Shown here in pieces: positions 12,617 through 21,122 of a DNA stretch of 35,579 nucleotides. The position numbers and the translations under genes were made by a program. Under the pieces are notes generated by a model. The model ran no database searches, was not told the DNA's origin, and saw only the letters and a list, made by a program, of their open reading frames with translations. The first letter of the stretch is position 1. Every line of letters starts with the position of its first letter. The DNA lies in assembly GCA_003427395.1 (NCBI GenBank), contig BFEA01000445.1, forward strand, positions 907,570 through 943,148, written 5' to 3'. The stretch comes from Chara braunii. Taxonomy: Eukaryota > Streptophyta > Charophyceae > Charales > Characeae.

Positions 12617-14217
12617 CATTTCTTATTAAATCAAAAAACAACATTTAGTTTTTGTTTTACTTGCTCTAACATTATTAAATACTTGGTTACTACAAATATC
12701 AAATGAAAATACAAATAACACAATGCCATTAGAAATTATATCAAAAACTATAAAAGACCAACAACTTCTTATGTTTCTTACAGGCGAAGGTGGCACAGGC
12801 AAATCTCATGTTACTTCCGCTATTCAAACATTTGCTGACAAATGGCAACATCATAAAAGCGTCGCAAAAACTGCAATGACAGGAAAAACAGCAGTTGAAA
12901 TCTCCGGTATAACATTTCATAGTTGGTTGGGAATGCATTATTTTAAAGAAGATCGTTATTTCGATCGACGAAAAACACAATTAAAAGGCATACCAGGATT
13001 TACACCTGAATTAGCAATACTTATTATTGACGAATTTAACATGATGAGCAAAAACGATTTTGTTCGTTTAGACATGGCATTACGTGATATACGAAAACTA
13101 AATATTCCTTTTGGTGGAATTCACATACTTGCATCTGGTGATATTTTTCAAATGCCACCAGTAAAAGGCATACCAATTTTCTATGAACCATGTCTAAATC
13201 TTGCACATACATCTTCCGATCACGAAGCGTTCAAATTATGGATATTATTTTCTGTTATTATAATATTAACAGATTCGATACGATTTAAAACGGATCTTGA
13301 ATGGGGAATACATTGCAAAAATGCTAGATTCGAAATTTGGACTGACGAATTTATCAACATAATTAATAGTGGATTAATTAGCGAAGCAAAACAAAATTTA
13401 TTAATACAGTTAATAAATCTACTAGAAAATTTACATTCTATATTTGTTGCACCTGACAACGATAATCGTATCAACCTTATACATACTTATACATGCACGT
13501 TATGAAACAACTCCAAAATAATCATTATCCAATTCATATTATTGCTAATTTCAAAAATGTCTTACAAAAACTAAATAAACATGACATTGCATATATAATG
13601 TCATTGCCAGATAACAAGTTAGGTAAATTTGCACCCTTTCTCGATCTTCTACCCGGTATCCTTATTATTTTCACACAAAACATTGATCCTCCTCGATGAA
13701 TTGCAAATGGAACATTCAGAATTCTCCATTCATTACAATTTTCATCCAAGACAACATTTTCTACCCTTTATGATAAAAACGCCGATATACATGTATTAAT
13801 TCCAAGTTGTCCACCTGATTTAACTTGTATTCATATTCCAAATCAATCTTCGTTTGAACAACTTTCATTTTCTATTTCTAATAATCTACCAAAAAATATA
13901 TATCCTGTTTTCAAACAACGATGTCATAAATCTTTTACAATTGAACTTCCTACTTGACGCTATATGCTTAAAAAAAAATGCACTCTACGTCATTTGCAAT
14001 TCCCCTTTATTTCTGCAACAACTTCTACAATTTAAAAAATTTAAGGAGAAAAATCATTTTATTTATTTGTCGCTGAATAGAAAGCATATTCTGAAGAAAA
14101 AAAACCAAAACGTAATGTTCCCCAACAAGGTTATATCATAGTTTCTCGAGTTATAAACAAGTATGCTTTATTTACTATAAAACCATTAACTAAAGAAATT
14201 TTTTGATATTTTAAACC
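12617..14217 (+). pseudogene. PIF1-family helicase domain of the Helitron, degenerate
   Basis: This is a superfamily 1B DNA helicase that would unwind the transposon strand. The best open segment is 12723-13505. It carries Walker A GEGGTGKS (12783-12806), a TAMTGKTAVEISGITFHSWL block, Walker B IIDEF with Asp at 13029, and motif III GDIFQMPPV near 13138. After a frameshift near 13490 the family signature LPGILIIFTQNIDPP and then IANGTF continues to about 13720, interrupted by TGA at 13697. Further on, a TTSTI..K.I.GE block near 14020, with TAA at two positions, looks like the motif V region. VSRVINKYALFTI near 14145 matches the C-terminal SRV motif. Upstream, LNQKTTF and FVLLALTLLNTW (about 12630-12690) show that helicase similarity begins before the open segment. 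Probably once continuous with Rep. Confidence 0.88.
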
Positions 14218-14526
14218 TCCTATTGCTATCCTCAATGAACACAGACGACTTGAAGCTTTAGTCGAAAGACTTCTTTCTCTACATAATTTTAAATCAAATA
14301 ATTCATCAACCTCTACTCATAGCAACCTTTTTCATATTCATTCTTATATGCTTCACAAATCATCAAACAAACATATTTTACCAAATCATCTTCAACGTAA
14401 AATACATATATCACCATCAACAACATTAAACAATTTTTCTTTTTCAAATATTAATCCACTACCAGTTCATTCCGATATTCCTATTACGTTATGGAATCCA
14501 CCTTCAATTAATACTCAACAGTTTTA
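14218..14526 (+). pseudogene. Linker between helicase and protease
   Basis: The frame that carries the helicase SRV motif continues through a Ser/Asn/His-rich linker (near LEALVERLLSLHN, 14250-14290) straight into the protease region. The only disruptions in it are a TGA near 14204 and a TAA near 14525. This continuity is the best evidence that helicase and protease were once parts of one polyprotein. Confidence 0.6.
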
Positions 14527-15138
14527 AGAATGTAAATATTATACAATACATCATACATCATGGCTTTCGGATACACCTATCAATGATTACATTGACCTAA
14601 TAATGGAAACATTTCCCTCTGTATTCACAACAAACATTTTTTTATATTCTGCAGGTATAGCACATCATAATCATACTTTCACAAATCGTCTCGTTAATTC
14701 ACGTTACCGATTACAAAGATTAGAAACATACAATCATTTTTTTATTCCTCTACATTTACGTGGTAATCATTGGGCGCTTGGCTATATTGACATTAAAAAT
14801 CGTATACTTCATTTTTATGACAGTTTACATTTTTCAAACACTTGAGTATTTGGTTTCAACATCGAACAAATATCCTTTCTACAATGACCGCCGCACCTCA
14901 AATTAATATTCACGGTCTACAACAAACTAATTCTAATGACTGTGAAATGTTTTTATTAAAAATGGCACGTCATTTGCTTTTGACACCACCTTTTTCTCAT
15001 ATTACAACTTTTAATCAACTAGATATACCATTTTATCGTTCATTTATACATGACGAACTCTCTACAAACATACTCAAATCAATAATTTCACACCCACAGA
15101 ATATCTTCCCCATTCCTCCTCCATACAACTGTCAATAA
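14527..15138 (+). pseudogene. Ulp1/C48-type cysteine protease domain, frameshifted
   Basis: Ulp1-like proteases cleave SUMO-type conjugates or process precursors. The first segment ends at 14845 and carries GNHWALGYIDI with the catalytic His at 14768 and HFYDSL with Asp at 14819. After a frameshift at about 14843 the second segment carries GLQQTNSNDCEMFLL, with the oxyanion-hole Gln at 14923 and the catalytic Cys at 14941. The His-Asp-Gln-Cys order and spacing fit the C48 family. The residue after Cys is Glu where Gly is usual (DCG to DCE), a change reachable by one G-to-A transition. The region ends at a TAA at 15136. It lies just downstream of the helicase in the same orientation, so I read it as the C-terminus of the Helitron polyprotein. 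A separate protease gene is less likely. Confidence 0.82.
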
Positions 15139-15411
15139 ATGCCTTATATAACTTCATATTTACATTTTACAAACTATTTTTATATCAATTCAATTCATCG
15201 TTCTAAAACCAAAAGTTTCATTTATAAAATTTAAACCAAAAACAAAACGTTCTTCAAACTACTATCTCAAACAAAAAATATTTTACACTTCCAATAATAT
15301 ACTTTATCTAAAAGAAAATATCCAAAATTTCTAATTCAAACATTGGAACGTTTGTTTCTTGTGTTTTCAAACAAAGAGAAACATTTTGACTTGAAGAACA
15401 TTGTCAATAAA
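15139..15411. other. Spacer between protease and X2
   Basis: AT-rich spacer with no recognisable gene. An open frame extends X2 upstream to about 15343, but it lacks an ATG there, and the X1 comparison supports the start at 15412. Confidence 0.5.
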
Positions 15412-16416
15412 ATGGATGCTTCATTAAGTGCCGGACATATATATATTCGATTTCATCGATCAACCGATACACATATATTTGATCCGGTCCTTCGCAACTA
15501 CTACCCACCTTCTGCTGTTCGTCCACCAAATATATTAATTCCACTAGAACATATATTAGACGGATTTCGAATTGCATACAGTCGCGCACATTATTGTAAC
15601 ATTCTCAATCCTATAATCGCACCATCTGTTTACGACATTTTCGTTATCGACCCTTTTCGTTCAACTTTGACACCATTATCTCTTTTTGTTTGTCACTATA
15701 ACCCTATTGAAGTTACAAGAGCACAATACGCATATCACTCATCTTATCAAGCCCCAGTAAATACTAGACAACTCTTTCACTTTTTGCGCCACTCTAGACT
15801 AATCACTTTTCAATCTGACCAAAGAACATTTTTCATGATTGACATCAGCATTGCTATGCGAATAATCTCACATTCATTATTTTTATTCGTTCTTCTTTCA
15901 TTAATTACATTTCACAACATTCCTTCACATTCTTTGTCCTTTATTGCAACACAAGAATTTGACGAAAGTTTATCAAATTACATCAGAGCAAATCTAACTA
16001 ACTTTAGAATATCTTTTTATGCCTTCACGCTCACACTTTGTACATTTTTCACTCCAGTATCGAGAGAACTAGCTCGTTACAGAGCAACTTCACTTCGACT
16101 TTACGTCATCAACCATACATATGATTCTTATACATTAACACAACTTGTTAACCTTTCCGAACACTTACTATTTGTTTTTTTCCAAAATACACTTGAAAAT
16201 CCTGCATTTCTTGCACAATGGTTTCTCCGGGGTCCTGGCCCGTGGTTCTATTACATACTTAATCATATTGTACGATATCCAACTGCATATTCTTATTTTC
16301 CTTCTCAACCTATTTGACAATTCACACCTTTCACAACATATCGACGCGCTTTCCGAGTTGATCATGATAGTAATGATTTAGCATTATTTGCTTTTCAATC
16401 ACTCGAAATTGAATAA
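15412..16416 (+). CDS. X2: near-intact copy of unrecognised protein family X
   Basis: I do not recognise this protein of about 334 codons. The start at 15412 (AAA ATG GAT) is chosen because X1 begins with the same M-D. The frame is open to 16314, then meets a single in-frame TGA (16315-16317). The same frame continues with similarity to X1 (AFRVDHDSNDLALFAFQ against AFRINHDANDFAFFIIQ) to TAA at 16414. Conserved blocks include NPIIAP, FVIDPFRS, HYNPIEVTRAQYAYH, SDQRTFFMID, GPGPWFYYILNHI and a hydrophobic LFLFVLLSLITF segment. There are no obvious catalytic motifs and no cysteine-rich finger. It follows the protease gene in the same orientation and is far better preserved than the replicase. 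The TGA is either a late nonsense mutation or read through. Confidence 0.65.
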
Positions 16417-16653
16417 ATCATATATATTATTATAACATAATTAAATAAACATTTTTTTTTACATTTTAATTTACATACTCTTCATTTTTTTCAAATACTT
16501 TTCATTAACCCTTCTTCTTCTTTTTACTTTTTATTTTCTCAATATTTCAATTGTTTTCTTCTTTTTCTTTCTAAAACAAACCATTTATATTATCCCCTAC
16601 CTAAATTTTTGTACATAAATAATAACTCATCTTCTTTTATTTGTATTCAGATA
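16417..16653. other. Leader region of Y1
   Basis: Pyrimidine-rich spacer between X2 and Y1 containing the 16-bp motif at 16564-16579. TTTATTTGTATTCAG just before the ATG resembles a 3' splice site, so Y1 may have a 5'-UTR intron. A branch point or donor could not be established. Confidence 0.4.
16564..16579 (+). promoter_or_regulatory. Second copy of 16-bp leader motif
   Basis: TTTCTTTCTAAAACAA is identical to 7941-7956 at the replicase start and lies 75 bp upstream of the Y1 ATG in a pyrimidine-rich stretch. Its role is unproven. Confidence 0.4.
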
Positions 16654-17303
16654 ATGGCGTCTGGCACATCACATACAACTACAAATACTACTAATTCAAA
16701 TACTACACAACTGAAACGCAAACGGCCTTCTATGGACGAAGTACTACAAATATCAAAGAAGCTGCGCGAAAATCAATGCAACCATGGACGCATCATTCAT
16801 AACAAGATGTGTGGACTACAAACATTTATCGAAGGAGCAACACCTGCTGGACCGTTGCTGGTAACGGAGAAAGGATATCTCGTACAATTCAGATGCCGTT
16901 GGACAAGAGACATAGGCGTTGTGGATATGCTTCTCGCTGACACAGACCAAGAACCAGAAGTCGACAACATACATTGGACACTCACAAATGTCCACGACAC
17001 AACATACAACGATATACTGTCATTGCTGCGCAAAGAAACTGTTTACGACTACACGAAGATTTTGCTATGCCGCCGATCGACACTCTGTTAACATTCAATC
17101 GTACTACGGGTCACAGAATTCATATATGGAATGAGCAACGATATCCATGTTTCAATGCCAACACGAGATCGATGGAGCCTCCTCGGTCACACAGAATTAC
17201 GCCTAATAATGTACAATCAGCACCAAATGATCATCATACTTCCGCAAATACGTCATCAACGACTGCTTCGAATCCTCAACAAGATCAAGATACAACGACG
17301 TAA
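16654..17303 (+). pseudogene. Y1: first of three tandem Y-family paralogues
   Basis: The family is unrecognised. The ATG at 16654 (M-A-S-G-T) is preferred over an upstream in-frame ATG because of its sharp AT-to-coding transition and because Y2 and Y3 also begin M-A. The N-terminus is Ser/Thr/Asn-rich with a basic LKRKRPS motif that could be a nuclear localisation signal. A shared core follows: EKGYLVQFRCRW, DMLLADTD, NIHWTL, LSLLRKETVYDY. A frameshift at about 17055-17062 moves the frame, after which PPIDTLLTFNRT and a Pro/Ser/Thr/Asn/Gln-rich tail run to TAA at 17301. Base composition is less AT-rich than the replicase, and third positions are varied. Function is unknown; a regulatory or adaptor role is only a guess. 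Confidence 0.6.
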
Positions 17304-17703
17304 ACTATAAGGTAACAAACATCCAAATTAAATAAAACCTTATTTCTTTTTCTTTTCAAAATCTTATATCATTATTCTTCTTCATAATATTAATTACATT
17401 CAATCATAATTTCTTTATATCGTTCACTACCATTATAAACACTTACTTTCAATTACTATATACATAACATTTCAATCCTTCATTACATTTTTCTTTTCCT
17501 ATACTCGTTCCCAAATCCCACAAGAACAATAAATAAATTTTTACCATTGCTAAAAATTACATCTTTGTAAATCCCATTTTTTTCCCCAAAAATTCATTTT
17601 GTATAATCATTCTTCTCCATAATGATACTAACATCTAATTTTTGTTTCTCCATGTTGTTTGTTTTTTCTCCAGTTGCTTGTTTCTATTCAACACTTATAT
17701 ATT
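17304..17703. other. AT-rich spacer between Y1 and Y2
   Basis: No gene is seen. The plus strand is rich in T/C runs, including a TTTTTTCTCCAG 3'-splice-like site near 17672, about 30 bp before Y2, similar to the arrangement before Y1. Confidence 0.5.
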
Positions 17704-18045
17704 ATGGCAATCACTCACTAATCTTTCGATAATCTTCGCACACACTTAGAACAATCTAATCTTCATCATACAATAGAAATCAATGAAGAAGGCATTGTAT
17801 TATCTTATCTTGCTTATCACTCTACAACTGCTATTTCTTTACATATCCTCCTAGCAGATATCATACCATTACCAACAAATCCTCAAAATCTTCGTATCGC
17901 AATTATCAACGACATCATTTGTACTCTTGATGCTCCTCATCCCGGAACTGGAATTCTATTAACTTATACTACTCATCACAGATTTATTTCTACATCCTTT
18001 ATAGCTTTCAATGCATCATTCGCTTTTGCATATATTCTGAATTAA
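17704..18045 (+). pseudogene. Y2: second Y-family paralogue
   Basis: ATG at 17704 (M-A-I-T-H) meets TAA at codon 6 (17719), then the same frame is open for 107 further codons to TAA at 18043. It matches Y1 and Y3 in order: EEGIVLSYLAYH (against EKGYLVQFRCRW in Y1), HILLADI (against DMLLADT), then GILLTYTTHHRF and FNASFAF (against TLLTFNRTTGHR and FNANT). It lacks the basic N-terminal segment and the long tail of Y1, so it is the shortest copy, about 113 codons. The early stop would abolish it unless a non-ATG start is used. Function is unknown. Confidence 0.55.
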
Positions 18046-18165
18046 ATCATAACACTCTATACACACCATCATTTCCTCGTTTTTCTATAAACTTATTATA
18101 TACAATTTTATAATTTTTTCTTATATTATAACTATAAAATAACTCAACTTCTTTTGTTATATTTC

Positions 18166-18737
18166 ATGGCAGGTCAAATACAACTTCAAAAAGACCATCA
18201 AGATTAAGCAACTACATGGAGTCCAGAACACAACATGGAAGATGCATACATCACACGAGAACGATCGACCTCGAGCGATACCTTCAATTTCTTCCTATAT
18301 ATCACCCATTGCCAATTGTGGAAATTGGACTTCTAGTATACCATCGCAGATGGCATAGAGGACGACAACACATGACGACGTTGTATTTGGCTGATATAGA
18401 TCAACAAGAGGCTATCAAGGACATCCATACAACACTTGGTTCAAAATATATAGACACATACAAAGATATAATTCCATTGCTACGATTAGCTGCAGTCTAT
18501 GATTACAATGACACCTATGACATTCCACTAATAGGAACAACTATAACATTCCATTACACTTCTAATCACCACAAATTATTAGAACTTCCCAGACTAACAT
18601 TCGACGCTGATTTCCAACACATGATACCACAACCTCTTCCAATCCAAACATTACCACTTCGACCAAATACGCCTCCTATTTCTATTCATCAAAACAAATT
18701 AAAAATCAATTATTCATATCAAATCTTTAATCAATAA
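18166..18737 (+). pseudogene. Y3: third Y-family paralogue
   Basis: An ATG at 18166 gives M-A-G but in a frame that soon stops. The related frame, readable from about 18171 and open with its own ATG at 18216, shows SNTTSKRPSRLSNY, matching the SNTTQLKRKRPS region of Y1, so one base has been lost or gained near the start. The core follows: LLVYHRRWHRG, TTLYLADIDQQ, DIHTTL, IIPLLRLAAVYDY, then TTITFHYTSNHH, with a Pro/Asn-rich tail to TAA at 18735. The RRW, LAD and VYDY positions are the best-conserved points with Y1. This is the longest uninterrupted Y frame (173 codons from 18216). Function is unknown. Confidence 0.6.
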
Positions 18738-19010
18738 TATAGAACTCCTAACATTGTTTTCAAAAATATCTCAAAAATTATAAAATTTTTCCTAACAAAA
18801 TACTTTAATTCTCTTCCTGTACATTAATTCTATATCAATTTACAAAACAAAATACTTTCTTCAAAGAATACTAAACACACCCCTCCCTTACAAAAATAGT
18901 AAATCATAATTTTTGTATAATATTTCAACACTTAAAAAAAAAAAATTACTTGCAACTATATTCAATTTCTAACATTTTAAATACACTTCAAAAAAACATT
19001 AGTCATAATA
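18738..19010. other. AT-rich non-coding spacer
   Basis: AT-rich DNA downstream of Y3 with no reading frame or motif that I can support. Confidence 0.5.
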
Positions 19011-19451
19011 TACCTCTGATGTTCAATTTTTGTTTTTTCTTTCCTCTTATTTCTCTTTTTTTCTTTTTCATGTTTAGATCGAACATAAACAAATTTGCAT
19101 TTCTTCAAGTTCATTGAGACTCTCAATTAAATATTTCTAACGATACTTTGCCCGTTACATTTCAACTACCATTAGTTTTTTGTATTTCATTGGCAACATT
19201 AAGCTCCTAATGGACGACTCTATTTCACTTGCAACTTTAAACTATATACCCTTGGCGTTCAGTTTGTTTGTTTTCTTTCCTCCTATTTCTTTTTCTTCCT
19301 TTTTCATGTTTATTTTGAACATAAACAAATTTGCATTTTTCCAATGATACTTTGCCCGTTACATTTCAATTGCCATTAATTTTTTGTATTTCATTGGCAA
19401 CATTAAGCTCCTAATACACGACTCTATTTCACTTGCAACGTTGAACTATTT
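19011..19451. repeat. Two-copy tandem repeat, about 205-237 bp
   Basis: About 19011-19246 and 19247-19451 are direct copies. Each has a TTCTTTCCTC pyrimidine arm, TTTTTCATGTTTA, GAACATAAACAAATTTGCAT, GATACTTTGCCCGTTACATT, TTTTTTGTATTTCATTGGCA and CGACTCTATTTCACTTGCAA. The second copy lacks about 33 bp in the middle. It lies in the presumed 3' non-coding part of the Helitron. Confidence 0.88.
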
Positions 19452-19713
19452 GAACATCTTAATGTAAATACTTTCCAAAAAATATGCAAAAACGATCTTG
19501 AATTCCCTATACAACCTCAAACAAATTGTATTAAATCTTATCGGCTTCTAGCAAATTCTTTTTTTTTTTTTTGCACATTTCAAAACCCTTTACAACAAGG
19601 CCCTTAGTTTAAATTTTCATCAAGGTGCTACTGTTTAGAATTACCAATCACAACTCCACATATTCGTCCATACAGCCCCCCAAACTACAATCTCATATGC
19701 TCTGGCTGCGCCC
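19452..19713. other. Right AT-rich margin of the island
   Basis: No gene is seen. The sequence changes from AT-rich to GC-rich near 19700, immediately before a GC-rich hairpin. Confidence 0.5.
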
Positions 19714-19746
19714 CCGCGCCTTGCGCGGTTCCAGTACTTGGCCTAG
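19714..19746 (+). terminator. Candidate Helitron 3' terminus: hairpin plus CTAG
   Basis: CCGCGC-CTT-GCGCGG is a perfect 6-bp stem with a 3-nt loop at 19714-19728. CTAG follows at 19743-19746, 14 nt downstream. Canonical Helitrons end in a short GC-rich hairpin about 10-12 nt before CTRR, and CTAG fits CTRR. The coincidence with the composition break supports the call. The base after CTAG is C and not the usual T, and the 5' end is unknown. Confidence 0.45.
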
Positions 19747-19797
19747 CTATTGGCCGCATAAAAAATAGAGAGGAAACATTTCTAGTCGGATGAATTC

Positions 19798-19985
19798 GGG
19801 CGCTCCTGTAGCGGCCCATACGTTTCCTACAATCGCCGCTTGTTAGCAGACACTTTTTTAGGAAGTACCCAACCAATTCAAGTAACTGTCTGGGCGCTCC
19901 TGTAGCGCCCTGTACGTTTCCTAAAATTGTGTCTTGTTCACAGGCACAACTTTAGGAAGTACCCATCAATTGAAGTACCTGTGAA
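19798..19985. repeat. Two-copy 94-bp repeat of nested hairpins
   Basis: Units start at 19798 and 19892. The second opens with a perfect hairpin, GGGCGCT-CCTGT-AGCGCCC (19892-19910). In the first, one extra G disturbs the right arm. Each unit then holds a second inverted repeat, TTCCTA to TAGGAA, extended to TTCCTAAA/TTTAGGAA in unit two, followed by AGTACCCA. No coding potential. Confidence 0.8.
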
Positions 19986-20487
19986 ATCTGCACATGATGG
20001 CCTTTCAGGCCTTTTAATTATCATTATCCTGATAAGAGGATCCTGGTAGCAGCCAGCCCGAGTTCAAGCCTTCAACGAGGGAACATGCGACGGCTGGACC
20101 GGACCCACAGGTGGGCAATACCTGCCAGGGGTCATCTGGTAGCATCAGGACAAAGCTTCTTCCACGGGCCAGACGCTGTGCCTCCCCTCTGGTCCCCCTC
20201 TCGCTACGTATACTAGCAATCTCTGGTCAATGGCGCTCAGGGGGACCAACGGGCTATCTCCTGGTGGCAGGCGTAGAGCATGCCATGTGGCCAAGTCCCA
20301 CTAGCTCGAGTTTGGTTTTGATTCCTATACCGGTGCGGCACGGTGCGGCGGGAGGGGGAACCGTGTGACACCATTTCGAAGCTTTTTTGAGGAATTCTGA
20401 AAATCGTGTAGAAGGGTCCTGCAATGATAACAATCTGCCAGGAGTTTTGGGATCGCAGGCCTTGCTGCACCTCACCAAATGTGGAAA
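19986..20487. other. Moderate-GC DNA, no gene seen
   Basis: No recognisable gene. Two short inverted repeats occur near 20004 (GGCC-TTTCA-GGCC) and near 20028 (TTATC to GATAA). A GAGTTCAAGCC string at 20060 resembles a pol III B box but lacks a convincing A box. Confidence 0.5.
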
Positions 20488-20748
20488 ATGAGAATGTATT
20501 TTCCACCTGTTCATGGGAAAATACATCCCTTTAGTTTTTCCCTTTCATGTATCTAGTGAGAAGCACCAAAGATAATGAGAATGTATTTTGCACCTGTACA
20601 TGGGAAAATACATCCCCATAGTTTTTGCCTTTCATGTATTTCGTGAGAAGCTCCAAAGATAATGAGAATGTATTTTCCACCTGTACATGGGAAAATACAT
20701 CCCCATAATTTTTGCCTTTCGTGTATCTAGTGAGAAGCACCAAAGGCT
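20488..20748. repeat. 87-bp tandem repeat, three copies, each with a palindrome
   Basis: Copies start at 20488, 20575 and 20662. Each holds ATGTATTTTCC (TTTTGC in the second copy) followed about 11 nt later by GGAAAATACAT, a long inverted repeat that is perfect at 11 bp per arm in copies 1 and 3. After it come TTTGCCTTTCATGTAT and GTGAGAAGC blocks. The long period and absence of spacers argue against CRISPR. Confidence 0.92.
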
Positions 20749-20782
20749 ATGGAGTGGACCTCCACGCACAAAGCATGTGTGT

Positions 20783-20783
<1 letters not shown>

Positions 20784-20870
<87 letters not shown>
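20784..20870. repeat. Compound (CA)n(GA)n microsatellite
   Basis: A CA array passes directly into a GA array at 20821, with further GA-rich sequence to about 20908. His/Thr and Arg/Glu reading frames here are translated repeats. Confidence 0.95.
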
Positions 20871-20874
<4 letters not shown>

Positions 20875-21090
20875 GGTTGAGAGGGAGAGAGCGAGAGAGA
20901 GAGAGAGAGCAGTCTGCTTAGACTTACACACTTTTCTCACAATTTCTTAAAAATTGTGGCCCATACCAATTTCCGAAATGGTTTTCATTCCTGACCCATC
21001 AACACACCGGCCAGGAATGAAATCCCCTCCACCGATGAGACAAAATACCTTAGTACAGTTGATGGAGAATGAGAGGGTGATAAAAATCTA

Positions 21091-21093
<3 letters not shown>

Positions 21094-21122
<29 letters not shown>

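Larger units (their letters stand above)
5280..19746 (+). mobile_element. AT-rich island: decayed Helitron-type transposon with cargo genes
   Basis: Base composition drops abruptly at about 5.28 kb and recovers at about 19.70 kb. Almost everything recognisable inside reads on the plus strand and belongs to one system: X1, then Rep (HUH/Y2), PIF1 helicase and Ulp1-like protease, then X2 and three Y paralogues. Rep together with a PIF1 helicase is diagnostic of Helitrons. The right edge has a GC-rich hairpin followed 14 nt later by CTAG, close to the hairpin-CTRR terminus of canonical Helitrons. The left end was not found and may be truncated. X1 left of the replicase could be part of this element or the tail of an older neighbouring copy. 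Stops and frameshifts show the element is now non-autonomous. Confidence 0.75.

Noticed and set aside
7956-16416. A changed genetic code (UGA = Trp, UAA = Gln) for the island
   Set aside because: TGG is also common, frameshifts occur elsewhere in the replicase, and the neighbouring LINE shows the same stop pattern, so deamination is simpler. Kept as a testable alternative.
16609-16653. Upstream in-frame start for Y1
   Set aside because: The extra 15 codons are low-complexity and include a splice-acceptor-like CAG; Y2 and Y3 have no equivalent.
5280-19746. Endogenous large DNA virus
   Set aside because: No capsid, packaging ATPase or viral polymerase is seen; Rep plus PIF1 is fully explained by a Helitron.
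20059-20070. GAGTTCAAGCC string resembling a tRNA/SINE B box
   Set aside because: No matching A box at the right distance and no cloverleaf could be drawn.
20488-20748. CRISPR-like regular repeat
   Set aside because: Units are contiguous 87-mers with no unique spacers, in eukaryotic DNA.
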